From Sulfopaludibacter sp963815475 (GTDB taxonomy: Bacteria > Acidobacteriota > Terriglobia > Bryobacterales > Bryobacteraceae): a stretch of 64,000 nt of DNA. Below the pieces are notes generated by a model, which saw nothing but the letters and a program-made list of their open reading frames with translations, was not told the origin of the DNA and ran no database searches. Made by a program: the position numbers and the translations under genes. The stretch covers positions 7,564,001 through 7,628,000 of the forward strand of contig CAWFHD010000003.1 in the NCBI GenBank assembly GCA_963815475.1, in the 5' to 3' direction. How positions within the stretch are numbered: the first letter of the stretch is position 1; each line of letters starts with the position of its first letter. Below are positions 29,764-38,709 of this stretch, one piece after another.

Positions 29764-31910
29764 GGTAATCGTAAAAGCCTCGCTTCTTTCGCCTGCCCTG
29801 CCAGTTTGACGCCCCACAGGTCGGGATTGCGCCGCAGATCTTCGGTGACGGCCTCGTCTTCGAAAGCCAGAATGTAGTCGATGCCGCGCCGCTTGAGCTC
29901 CTGCGCCGCCGCGCGCCGCAGTCCGAGTGGCGCCGGAGCGTCGTAAATCTGCGGCGCATCGGAAAGCGGTTTCCACACGCCGGCGGCATCCTCGCCTTCC
30001 AGCCTCAGGTGAAGTCCTGGCTGGTCGGGCGCAGACTCGATGAGCAACGAATCGGCCTGTTCGTCGCGATGGAAATCGACTTGGACGTACATCCCCGGCC
30101 GCAGTGTTTCCCCCGACCGCCACATCGTGATGGGGCTATTGTCGAACGCGTCCTGAATTCCCCAGGGATAGGGATCCGCAGTCAACCGCCACGCCGCGTC
30201 CCGATTCAATTCGCGAACGCCATCGAACAAGCGCAGCTCGTGGATGTTCCACAGATCTCCTGCCGGCGCAGTCTGAACCAGGCGGACGGCGCGCAACGTC
30301 TGTTTGGGAAATGCGAAACGCACACGCCAGGTCGGCATCATCTGCGGGTCCCAGGCGGTCTGCAGGATCAGCCCGCTGATCTGATTTCCCGTGGACTGCC
30401 ATCCCACCAGCAGGCGGCGCGACGTGTAAGCCGCCGGAATGTCGCGATAGATGAAGATGGTGGACCCGGGCGGCGTTGTCTCGATCATACGTTCCACATC
30501 GTTATAGATCAGGTGAGAGCTGAGATATTCCGATTCCGGTTTGAGGCGCAAGGCTTCCCGGTACGGCACCTTCCACAATCGCCATGCGTTTGGCACGGTG
30601 TATTTAGGAATCATGGGCGGCCAAGAAAGCACGGCGTGTAGCACGGCAATCGCAATAGCCAGCGACGGAATCGAAGTCAGCACCAGCATCAGAGCCAGCG
30701 CCAGAAATGGCAACGGCGGAATCAGGAAGCGCGTCCCGATGTTGCTGAAGTAATTGGCGCCGAACACCAGGGCGGCCAACAGCAGGTGGCGACCCTCGCC
30801 CTTCCGCAGAGCGAGCAGCGCCAGCGGTGTGAGCAGGAAGACCGGGCCCAACACGCCATTCAGGCCGCCGTGAACCGTCACCTGCATTGGAACTTGCCAG
30901 CGTGAGGTGAGATCGTACATCTGCAGATCGTGACGATATCCCGTTTCAAAATAATAGTTTATGTAAGGGTTTCGAAAGATATTGTTATAGAAAGGCGCGA
31001 GAGGATTATGAACCCACAGCCAGTTGCGCATAAGCCAGGGAACAATCATTCCAGCCGCCGGCAGCGCCACGCGGACTAAGTCCTTGATCCGTCGGCCCTT
31101 CCAACCCACCAGGACCAAAGCATACGGAACTCCCACCCAAGCCGTGTATTTGGCTGCAAACCCGAATCCCGCCACCAGCCCGATTACCCAAAGTAGGCGC
31201 GGTGCCCGCTCGCTGTCCCAAATACGCAGCAGATAGAAAAGCGTGAACCCGATTGCCGCCACCGCCACATCGTTGTACGCGCTGCTGCCGTCGATCCCCA
31301 CCACTGGGCTGGCGAACACCAGCAACGCGCCGCACGCTCCGGCCAGCGGAATCCCGGAGCGCCGTCCGTAACTCAACATCTGCCACGTCAACGCCAGCAG
31401 AAACGCGAAGTGCACCATAGCTGCCGCCGAGTGCCGCCCGAAAGTGTACGCAAACAGGAACAGCATCTCCACGCCCTGCGACAGCGTGGCGTACATGCTC
31501 CAGGTGATGGGGTGAAATCCGTGCCAACGGAAATACTGGCCGACTACGGTGAGATGGTATCCCGCGCCGTCGGGGCTGGTCTCCGGCGCCATCGCACTGA
31601 AGAAATACAAGATGAAGAACAGCGCGAAGAAGAGAGTCAGGATACGGTATGGCGGCTGGATTTCCAGTTTGCGAAAATCGCCGCGGCGCAACCATAGGCA
31701 AGCAAGCCCCGCCGCGCCCACAACGAGGAAGACTGCGGGATACGCCAGGCCCAGGCAGCACAGCGCAAAGACCGAGATGCTGAGGAGCGCAGCCCCGGCA
31801 ACGAATCGAATGCCGGGATCGCGCGTGTTGGAGTTCAATGCCGCCGATCCAAATCCGAGCGAGGAGGCCGCAGTCAGCGCTGCGCCAAACACAATCGAAA
31901 GGGCCTGCAC
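29760..31910 (-). CDS. GT-C family membrane glycosyltransferase with extracytoplasmic C-terminal domain
   Basis: A 716-residue protein with about eleven hydrophobic segments in the first about 430 residues. The first large loop contains an acidic site (APETSPDGAGYHLTVV), as in ArnT/PMT-like transferases that use lipid-linked sugar donors. The last about 280 residues are soluble and beta-rich. They include a discoidin-like stretch (LWNIHELRLFDGVRELNRDA, MYVQVDFHRDEQADSLLIES) that could bind the acceptor. It starts 2 bp after the lipoprotein gene and overlaps the kinase gene by ATGA, forming a tight three-gene unit. Acceptor and donor are unknown. Confidence 0.75.
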   Translation of the reverse strand: MQALSIVFGAALTAASSLGFGSAALNSNTRDPGIRFVAGAALLSISVFALCCLGLAYPAVFLVVGAAGLACLWLRRGDFRKLEIQPPYRILTLFFALFFILYFFSAMAPETSPDGAGYHLTVVGQYFRWHGFHPITWSMYATLSQGVEMLFLFAYTFGRHSAAAMVHFAFLLALTWQMLSYGRRSGIPLAGACGALLVFASPVVGIDGSSAYNDVAVAAIGFTLFYLLRIWDSERAPRLLWVIGLVAGFGFAAKYTAWVGVPYALVLVGWKGRRIKDLVRVALPAAGMIVPWLMRNWLWVHNPLAPFYNNIFRNPYINYYFETGYRHDLQMYDLTSRWQVPMQVTVHGGLNGVLGPVFLLTPLALLALRKGEGRHLLLAALVFGANYFSNIGTRFLIPPLPFLALALMLVLTSIPSLAIAIAVLHAVLSWPPMIPKYTVPNAWRLWKVPYREALRLKPESEYLSSHLIYNDVERMIETTPPGSTIFIYRDIPAAYTSRRLLVGWQSTGNQISGLILQTAWDPQMMPTWRVRFAFPKQTLRAVRLVQTAPAGDLWNIHELRLFDGVRELNRDAAWRLTADPYPWGIQDAFDNSPITMWRSGETLRPGMYVQVDFHRDEQADSLLIESAPDQPGLHLRLEGEDAAGVWKPLSDAPQIYDAPAPLGLRRAAAQELKRRGIDYILAFEDEAVTEDLRRNPDLWGVKLAGQAKEARLLRLP

Positions 31911-31912
31911 GC

Positions 31913-32422
31913 CTACTCCGCGAACCCCGCGCGCGACAAAACGAATCCGAGCTTTTCGGCAGTAGCAGTCCTATCGGGATCGAGGGCCACCACGTTGATA
32001 CCCGGTTTGTGCAGCAGCGCGTCCGGCACACGCTGCGCGAAACGATAGTCGCCCGCATGATCGCAACGCACAGAATCGAAGGGCTTGCCGTTGATGGCGA
32101 TGGCCAGTGTCACAGGCCCCGTCTCGTGAAACGTGCCTTCGGGCAGGGTGAAATCCATCGTGAAGTTCAGGGGACCCGAGCCGGGCAGAGTAAAGCGCAA
32201 TACGGGATGGTCATGCGCCCACCGCCACGTGCCTTCGCTGTGCTCTCGAAAGCCCTGCACGATGTACGAATCCGCCGCGGGATCGTTCATCATCACGAAG
32301 TGGGCGGAGGTGAGGCCGGTGCGTTGCGCGGGTGGGGAAAAAGAAACGGGCAGGCTATGGCAGCCTGCCCAGAGGAGGTTAGTTAACGCGATTGCAATCA
32401 AGACTGCCGGCGGACGGGCCAC
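31913..32422 (-). CDS. beta-sandwich lipoprotein partner of the glycosyltransferase
   Basis: A 169-residue product with GTG start. A hydrophobic leader ends in a plausible lipobox (NLLWAGC), then a beta-rich domain carries FTMDFTLPEGTFHETGPVT and AINGKPFDSVRCDHAGDYRF. The same pattern closes the GT-C protein at 20831-22496. It lies 9 bp after the BON gene and 2 bp before the glycosyltransferase, so a job in the same process is likely. A terminator-like hairpin sits inside its signal-peptide codons. An internal start (MMNDPAAD, residue about 44) is therefore possible and would give a cytoplasmic protein. Confidence 0.6.
   Translation of the reverse strand: MARPPAVLIAIALTNLLWAGCHSLPVSFSPPAQRTGLTSAHFVMMNDPAADSYIVQGFREHSEGTWRWAHDHPVLRFTLPGSGPLNFTMDFTLPEGTFHETGPVTLAIAINGKPFDSVRCDHAGDYRFAQRVPDALLHKPGINVVALDPDRTATAEKLGFVLSRAGFAE
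32333..32370 (-). terminator. terminator-like hairpin inside the lipoprotein 5' coding region
   Basis: On the minus strand a perfect 9-bp stem (GGGCAGGCT pairing with AGCCTGCCC) with a 5-base loop is followed by GTTTCTTTTTC. It lies about 60 bases after the BON stop codon and inside the codons for the leader of the following gene. It may terminate most transcription after the BON gene. Confidence 0.5.
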
Positions 32423-32431
32423 CGGCTTATC

Positions 32432-33001
32432 TTAGCTCTTCTTCGCAGCCGGATGCTCTACTTGCAGATTGTTGACCACCGTGCCGAACGACATGCTGGT
32501 GTTGGCCCGCATACCCGCCACCTGCTTTTCCAAATCGTTGTTGACCCAGCCAGTCAGCGTCACGTGTCCGTTTTCCACCACAATGTGGATGGGCGGTAAC
32601 GCCATGTTGCGGTACTGGAGAAATACCGGGTCGCCATAAATCGAGCGAGCGATCTGGATGCGGAGTCGCTTGTCGAAATCGGACAGCGGCAGCACCTTGA
32701 TCTGATCGGCAACGCTGGTCACACCGGGCGCTTTTTGCACGATCTTCTCGATGTCCGATTTCTTCCACGGCTCGGTGACGGCACCGAGGAGTTGGACTTG
32801 TCCGTTGGATACGCGGAAGCTCACATCGTCCCAGATCGAATAGTAGGGATACATCACAACTTCGTGGCGGACGCTTTTGGCGACGGCGTCATCGCCTTGC
32901 GGAACATCGCCAGTCTTGTTTTTGTCGGCCGCGCCGGCAACTCCCGCGCCAGCCAATAGAACAACTGCCATCAGAGCCTGTCCCAGAACCGTTCGCTTCA
33001 T
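32432..33001 (-). CDS. periplasmic BON-domain protein
   Basis: The 189-residue product has a signal peptide (MKRTVLGQALMAVVLLAGAG, cleaved near AGA-AD). Two BON domains follow: about residues 45-110 (FRVSNGQVQLLGAVTEPWKK, VTSVADQIKVLP) and 110-180 (IHIVVENGHVTLTGWVNND, VVNNLQVEH). BON domains bind phospholipid or outer-membrane surfaces (OsmY/DolP-like), so an envelope-maintenance role is likely. It lies 75 bp after the propeller gene and 9 bp before the lipoprotein gene. Confidence 0.85.
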   Translation of the reverse strand: MKRTVLGQALMAVVLLAGAGVAGAADKNKTGDVPQGDDAVAKSVRHEVVMYPYYSIWDDVSFRVSNGQVQLLGAVTEPWKKSDIEKIVQKAPGVTSVADQIKVLPLSDFDKRLRIQIARSIYGDPVFLQYRNMALPPIHIVVENGHVTLTGWVNNDLEKQVAGMRANTSMSFGTVVNNLQVEHPAAKKS

Positions 33002-33075
33002 ATGCTTGGTCGTCCTCTCTGCCTAATTGGACGTAAGGAAGGCCTTGACGCATGTAAAGAGTCGTAAAGGAGACG

Positions 33076-34593
33076 TTAGGGTCGGTTTAACAGGCCGTAG
33101 ACGTCAACTTCGCTTTTGGCATCCACGTAAACGCGGCCGCTGACCACCGTTGGGACGCTAAAACGAACGGTCAGGCCGGCACGGTCGCGAGCGCTGTTCT
33201 CTTCCGTGTTGTAAAGCTCACGCTTCACATTGGCAGCATCGAAGGCGAACAGGATGGCGGGTTTGTCGGCGCCATTCCAGGTCTTACTCTCCACCAGCCA
33301 CAGGACTCCGTTGCGGGTGCCGTTGGCCGAGATCACCGGATTGGCGCCGGCGTTGGGAAAGCGCTGCTCGCCGCTCTTCACCGTTTCCATATTGAGCCGA
33401 CCGTTTTCCAACGCAAAATCGCGCAGGTTCTCGCTCGAAGGCAGCAGGTAGACATGGCTGTTCCAATACGCCACCGCGGCATAAATGCCATCGCGGAAGC
33501 GGATGGTTTGCACAGCGTGGCTGTCGTCGCCTTCATGGAACTTGCCCATACGGTCGCGATCCAGAACGTACAAGACACCGTTCTTCCCGCCCACCAGCAA
33601 CAAGTGCCGATGATCGCCGGGCTGCTCGGGCAGGACTACAGGGCCGCCCGAACCCAGGTCGGCATCGTGCGCATTCATTTCCTTCTCATCATGCGGCGTG
33701 AAGTAGTCGCGCACGACCAGGCCACTCGGACCGAGAGCCAGCTTGAGGGCGCTGTCGCCATAATCGTTCCCGCCCATCGCGACAGTGAACTTGCCGTTGC
33801 CGGTGGCGACGTAAACGTTGCCCTCGGAATCGGCGGCCGGTCCGTCATCGCTCTGCCAGATACCGCTCTCCGCGGAGACAGGGGACGTGTTGAAGACGCC
33901 GCTCTGCGTGAGCTTCTGCGCATCGTAGGCCATCACCCATCCGTGATACGGACCCACATCGCATGACGATCCCCAGGTGAGATACACCTGACCTTTCGCA
34001 AGCAATAGCGCGGCCCGCGGCAACTCGCGCAGTGCATCGAAGCCCGACGCCTTGATGGCCACTGGACCGCCGAACTTCTCCGCGCCAGTGGTGATCGCGA
34101 GGGCATGTAGTTTCTGGACGTATGCGCCATCCTCCACCGTTCGCGCCAGCACATAGATAGTGCCTGTGGGAAGGTCGATCACCGGGGTCGGGGTGATGCC
34201 GATTTCCGGACGCACGAAGGGGCAACGCACCTGATGCGCGGGAACGGTGGTGATTCCCTGCCCCACGAAACTCGCATGCCACAGCGGAGTCGCGGGATTG
34301 TTGGCGGCATCGAAGGCGTAGACGCTATTGTGCTCGGTGGCGATATAGATGACGTCATGCACGCCCTTGCCAGGGACCTCGACGCCGGGGACGAAGAGCG
34401 GTTGCGCATAGACGTCGCCATCCACTTTGTAAGAGAAGATCTTGCCGAATTGGCGCGAATTCACGCTTGCCGGAGTGAGCACCGTCTCGTGAACGGTGGC
34501 GTTGGTGCGGGCGTTATCGTACTGCGAAGTTAAGACTTGCGCGTGCAGCCCGGCAAACGTGGCAAAAATCAACAAAATGGGGTCAGACGCCAT
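33076..34593 (-). CDS. secreted beta-propeller protein (paralogue without the Solibacter tail)
   Basis: Starting at the ATG at 34593 gives a signal peptide (MASDPILLIFATFAGLHAQ) and a propeller-like protein of about 505 residues: VDGDVYAQPLFVPGVEVPGK, DVIYIATEHNSVYAFDAANN, ANGTRNGVLWLVESKTW. It aligns along its length with the protein at 26392-28655 but ends after the propeller (VYGLLNRP), without the TIGR03437-like domain. The frame is open upstream to 34674, but that part lacks a signal sequence. It starts 7 bp after the response-regulator phosphatase gene, suggesting shared expression. Confidence 0.75.
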   Translation of the reverse strand: MASDPILLIFATFAGLHAQVLTSQYDNARTNATVHETVLTPASVNSRQFGKIFSYKVDGDVYAQPLFVPGVEVPGKGVHDVIYIATEHNSVYAFDAANNPATPLWHASFVGQGITTVPAHQVRCPFVRPEIGITPTPVIDLPTGTIYVLARTVEDGAYVQKLHALAITTGAEKFGGPVAIKASGFDALRELPRAALLLAKGQVYLTWGSSCDVGPYHGWVMAYDAQKLTQSGVFNTSPVSAESGIWQSDDGPAADSEGNVYVATGNGKFTVAMGGNDYGDSALKLALGPSGLVVRDYFTPHDEKEMNAHDADLGSGGPVVLPEQPGDHRHLLLVGGKNGVLYVLDRDRMGKFHEGDDSHAVQTIRFRDGIYAAVAYWNSHVYLLPSSENLRDFALENGRLNMETVKSGEQRFPNAGANPVISANGTRNGVLWLVESKTWNGADKPAILFAFDAANVKRELYNTEENSARDRAGLTVRFSVPTVVSGRVYVDAKSEVDVYGLLNRP

Positions 34594-34600
34594 TATGCGG

Positions 34601-35740
34601 TTAAACGCCACGGACGGCCACCACCGTGACATCGTCGCTCCGGGAGCTTCCGCTAAAATGGTTGACTTTGTCAACTATCCCCTGCACAAGAGACGCTGCG
34701 GGCTCGAATTGGTGTGCGCGAATGGCTTCGACCAGGCGCTGCTCGCCGAACTCTTCGACGCCATCGATGCCGGCTTCGGTGACTCCATCGGAGTACAACA
34801 CCAGTGTGTCGCCGGGATGTATCGTGACTTCGGCTTCGCTGCAGCGCCACTGCCGGAATGCTCCGAGCATCGTCGCGGTTGGTTCCAGGCGAATCACTTC
34901 GCCCCACGGCCGCAATAACAGCGGAGCCACTTGGCCGCAATTCACGTAGCGCAGCTTACGCGTCCGATCGTCATAAAGTCCGAAGAAGAGCGTGGCGAAT
35001 CGCTCGGCGGCAGTGGAATCGAAGAAGTGCGAGTTCACCATTCGCAGCAGCGTGGCGGGCTGTTGCAGTGCTGCCGCCGTCTGACTGCGGAAAACCGCTT
35101 GCAGGTTGGCCATCAGCAGCGCGGCCGGAACACCCTTGCCTGACACATCGCCGAGCACGAAGGCGAGGCCCTGCTCTCCGGTCTCCAGGAAATCGTAATA
35201 GTCGCCGCCGACTTCGCGCGCGGCGACACAGTGACCGGCATAGTCGATGGACTTGAGGCGGTGCACCTGGCGCGGGAAGAGCTTCTGCTGCACATTGGCA
35301 GCGATTTCGAGCTCGGAGCGCCGCCGGCGATCGCTCTCTGCCTGTTTGCGAATCACGCTGATTACGCGGTCGTTGTCCCAGGGCTTCTGGATGAAATCGC
35401 AAGCGCCGCGGCGCATCGCTTCCACGGCAAGATCGACGCTGCCCCACGCGGTCATCACCACTACAGGAGTAGCATTACCCTGTGCATCGAGACTGGCAAG
35501 GAGGTCGAGACCCTCTTCGCCCGACGTGGTGTCGCGTGTGTAATTGAGGTCGGCCAGGATGAGATCGAACGTTTCCGAGCGCGCGGTCCGCAGCAAAGCA
35601 TGCGGCGAATCTACCGTAACGGCCTGATAGCCCTGCCCCTTCAAGAGCAACCGCAAGGCTTCCAGGACGTCCGATTGATCGTCGCAGACTAAGACCCGAA
35701 ACGGTTTAGCCTGCGCTACCGCTGCACTCGGAGATTCCAT
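34601..35740 (-). CDS. response regulator with PP2C/SpoIIE-type phosphatase output
   Basis: From the ATG at 35740, residues about 15-135 form a receiver domain with acidic pair Asp20/Asp21, phospho-acceptor Asp64 (ILADLNYTRD), Thr97 and Lys119 (FIQKPWDND). A short helical linker precedes a PP2C-type phosphatase domain (about 165-375) with metal-binding motifs GGDYYDF, GDVSGKGVPAALLMA, LYSDGVTEAG and RSDDVTVVAV. RsbU-like proteins of this build dephosphorylate anti-sigma-factor antagonists to control stress sigma factors. No partner kinase or antagonist is adjacent. Being first in the downstream run, it may sense or tune that process. Confidence 0.88.
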   Translation of the reverse strand: MESPSAAVAQAKPFRVLVCDDQSDVLEALRLLLKGQGYQAVTVDSPHALLRTARSETFDLILADLNYTRDTTSGEEGLDLLASLDAQGNATPVVVMTAWGSVDLAVEAMRRGACDFIQKPWDNDRVISVIRKQAESDRRRRSELEIAANVQQKLFPRQVHRLKSIDYAGHCVAAREVGGDYYDFLETGEQGLAFVLGDVSGKGVPAALLMANLQAVFRSQTAAALQQPATLLRMVNSHFFDSTAAERFATLFFGLYDDRTRKLRYVNCGQVAPLLLRPWGEVIRLEPTATMLGAFRQWRCSEAEVTIHPGDTLVLYSDGVTEAGIDGVEEFGEQRLVEAIRAHQFEPAASLVQGIVDKVNHFSGSSRSDDVTVVAVRGV

Positions 35741-35898
35741 TACGGACATCCACATATTTGACGCTTGAATTGCATGTTTGTTGCCTCGTCAATCTCTTAT
35801 TTTGTCAGAGGCTTGCGCAGAATGGTACTGTCCGCTTGTGGGACGAGCTGTTCGGGCGCGGTGTTGCGTTCGCTGCTAACATAGAAGTAACCCCTAAA

Positions 35899-38709
35899 AT
35901 GGATCCGCAAAACGTAGATCTGAAGCAGACAATCAATCTGCCTAAAACCGATTTCTCGATGAAGGCCAACCTGCCGACGGCCGAGCCCAAGATGGTGGAA
36001 CGGTGGGAGAAAGAGAACCTTTACGGGGCGATTCGTGCGTCGCGGGCCGGCCAGCCTACCTATATTCTGCACGATGGTCCGCCGTACGCCAACGGGCCGA
36101 TTCACCTGGGCACTGCGTTCAACAAGATCCTGAAGGATTTCATCGTCAAATCGAAGACCATGGCGGGCTTCGATTCGCCGTACGTTCCGGGCTGGGATTG
36201 CCACGGCTTGCCCATCGAAATCAAAGTGGATAGCGACCTGGGCGGCAAGAAGGCGCACATGTCAGTGGTGCAGATTCGGCAAGCCTGCCGGAAGTACGCG
36301 GAGAAGTATATCGACCTGCAGCGCAAGGGCTTCAAGCGTCTCGGTGTGTTGGGCCAGTGGGGCGATCCGTATCTCACGATGAGCGCGGAGTACGAGTCGG
36401 TGATCGCGGGCGCGTTCGTGGAATTCCTGGATCGCGGATATGTCTACAAGGGCCTCAAACCAGTGCACTGGTGCATCAAGGACCGCACCGCGCTGGCCGA
36501 AGCCGAAGTGGAATACGCCGACCACACCAGCCCCTCCATTTGGGTTCGTTTCGCTCTTTTGTCCGATCCCGCGAAGCTGGATGGCTCGCTCGCCGGACGC
36601 CGCGTTTACGGGCTGATCTGGACCACCACTCCGTGGACCATGCCGGCCAACATGGCCATCGCGTACAACCCGAAATACACCTACGCTGCGGTGGACGTGG
36701 CTGGCGACCTGTACATCGTGGCTGCGGACCTGGTGAAGGTCACGGCCGAGAAGGTGGGCTGGACCGATTACAAAGTGGCTGCAACCTTCCCCGGCACGGC
36801 GCTGGAACGCCTGGTCTTCCACCATCCGTTTCTGGCCCGCGAGTCGCTGGGCATTCTCGCCGATCACGTGACGCTCGAACAGGGCACTGGCGCGGTTCAC
36901 ACGGCCCCCGGCCACGGCCAGGAAGACTATGTGAGCGGACGCCAGTACGGCCTCGAAGTGTACTGTCCGGTGGACGCCGCCGGCCGTTTCTTCCACGCCA
37001 ACGGCGCGGCGGGAACGCTTCCCGAAGTCCTTATCGGCAAAACGGTGTGGGAAGCCAATCCCATCGTCATCGAGTTGCTGAAGGAAGCCGGAGCGCTGGT
37101 TGGTATGGAAAAGGTGGCACACTCTTACCCGCACTGCTGGCGCTGCCACAACCCGGTGATCTTCCGCGCCACCGAACAGTGGTTCATCGGGATGGACCTC
37201 AAGAATTTCCGGCAGGATGCGCTACGTGCCATTTCGCAAGTGAAGTGGAAGCCCACCTGGGGCGAAGAACGGATCTCCAACATGGTGGCCACGCGCCCTG
37301 ACTGGTGCATCTCGCGCCAGCGCGTTTGGGGCGTGCCGATCACAGTGTTCTATTGCGAAGCCTGCCGCGAGCCAATCACGGACCGTAAGCTGCTGGACCC
37401 CATCGTGGAGTTGTTCAAGCGGCACACCGCGGACGTTTGGTATGAGCGCAGCGCTGCGGAACTGCTGCCCGCCGGCATGAAGTGCCCCAAGTGCGGCGGC
37501 GGCGATTTCGCGAAGGAGACCGACATTCTGGATGTGTGGTTCGATTCCGGATCGAGCCATCTGGCCGTGCTGAACGACCGTTTCGGCCTGTCCTGGCCCT
37601 CCGATATGTACATGGAAGGCGGCGACCAGTACCGCGGCTGGTTCCACAGTTCCCTGCTGATCGGCACGGGCATCAAGGGCAGTTCGCCCTATCGCGCGTG
37701 CGCACTCAATGGCTGGGTTTTGGATGGCGAAGGCAAGGCGATGCACAAATCGTTGGGCAACGCCATTGAGCCCGAGACCGTGATCAAGAACTCGGGCGCT
37801 GAGATTCTGCGACTGTGGTCGGCGTCGGTGGATTTCAGCGAGGACGTGCGCTTTTCGGAGACCATTCAAACGCGGTTGACCGACGCCTATCGCAAGCTGC
37901 GCAACACATTCCGGTACATGCTCGGGAACCTGTCGGATTTCGATGCGCAAACGGACACTGTGCCCGCGGCCGAACTGACGGAGTTGGACCACTGGATCCT
38001 GTTCCGCGCCGACGACCTGGTGCAACGGTGCCGCGGGTGGTACGACAGCTTCGAATTTCATAAGGTCTACCACACGGTCTACGCTTTCGCGACAGTGGAC
38101 CTGAGCGCGATCTACTTCGATGTGCTGAAGGACCGGCTCTACACGACCGCTACGAAATCGAAGGCGCGGCGAAGCGCGCAGACTGCGCTCGATCGCTTGC
38201 TGGATGCACTGGTACGGCTGCTGGCGCCCATCATGAGCTTCACCGCCGAAGAGGTGTGGGGCCACATGAAGCGCGAAGGCAGCGTCCACGTGGCGCACTT
38301 CCCCGATGCCGGCGAACTGGTGCGAGGGCTCGACGAGGCCGCTAAGAAACGCGTCGCCAATTGGGACCGTCTTATGGAAGTAAGGGGCGATGTGTTGAAG
38401 AGCCTCGATACGGCACGCAATGAGAAGCTGATCGGAGCGCCGCTGGAGGCGCGCGTGCGGCTCTCGGCGAACGGCGATCTTTACCCGCTACTGGAACAGT
38501 ACGCCGGAGAATTGCCGGCGCTATTCATCGTTTCGCAGGTAGCCCTGAATCGGACAGATGCCGCCGGACTGCAGGTAGGAGTGGAGCGCGCGGAAGGCGC
38601 CAAGTGCGAGCGCTGCTGGAAGTACACTACGGATGTCGGGTCGTCGGAAAAGTATCCCACGATCTGTGGCGCATGCGCGGACGCGGTTGACGAGACTCTC
38701 AATGGCTGA
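35899..38709 (+). CDS. ileS: isoleucyl-tRNA synthetase
   Basis: The 936-residue class I synthetase charges tRNA-Ile with isoleucine. The HIGH-type motif is PIHLGT (residues 67-72). The KMSKS-type motif reads KAMHKSLGN (613-621), a variant with His in place of Ser. A central editing domain follows (FALLSDPAKL ... TTPWTMPANMAIAYNP). The C-terminus has two zinc-type pairs, CERC and CGAC. The ATG at 35899 is preferred because the frame upstream to 35758 has no family similarity. It overlaps lspA by 8 bp. Confidence 0.95.
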   Translation: MDPQNVDLKQTINLPKTDFSMKANLPTAEPKMVERWEKENLYGAIRASRAGQPTYILHDGPPYANGPIHLGTAFNKILKDFIVKSKTMAGFDSPYVPGWDCHGLPIEIKVDSDLGGKKAHMSVVQIRQACRKYAEKYIDLQRKGFKRLGVLGQWGDPYLTMSAEYESVIAGAFVEFLDRGYVYKGLKPVHWCIKDRTALAEAEVEYADHTSPSIWVRFALLSDPAKLDGSLAGRRVYGLIWTTTPWTMPANMAIAYNPKYTYAAVDVAGDLYIVAADLVKVTAEKVGWTDYKVAATFPGTALERLVFHHPFLARESLGILADHVTLEQGTGAVHTAPGHGQEDYVSGRQYGLEVYCPVDAAGRFFHANGAAGTLPEVLIGKTVWEANPIVIELLKEAGALVGMEKVAHSYPHCWRCHNPVIFRATEQWFIGMDLKNFRQDALRAISQVKWKPTWGEERISNMVATRPDWCISRQRVWGVPITVFYCEACREPITDRKLLDPIVELFKRHTADVWYERSAAELLPAGMKCPKCGGGDFAKETDILDVWFDSGSSHLAVLNDRFGLSWPSDMYMEGGDQYRGWFHSSLLIGTGIKGSSPYRACALNGWVLDGEGKAMHKSLGNAIEPETVIKNSGAEILRLWSASVDFSEDVRFSETIQTRLTDAYRKLRNTFRYMLGNLSDFDAQTDTVPAAELTELDHWILFRADDLVQRCRGWYDSFEFHKVYHTVYAFATVDLSAIYFDVLKDRLYTTATKSKARRSAQTALDRLLDALVRLLAPIMSFTAEEVWGHMKREGSVHVAHFPDAGELVRGLDEAAKKRVANWDRLMEVRGDVLKSLDTARNEKLIGAPLEARVRLSANGDLYPLLEQYAGELPALFIVSQVALNRTDAAGLQVGVERAEGAKCERCWKYTTDVGSSEKYPTICGACADAVDETLNG

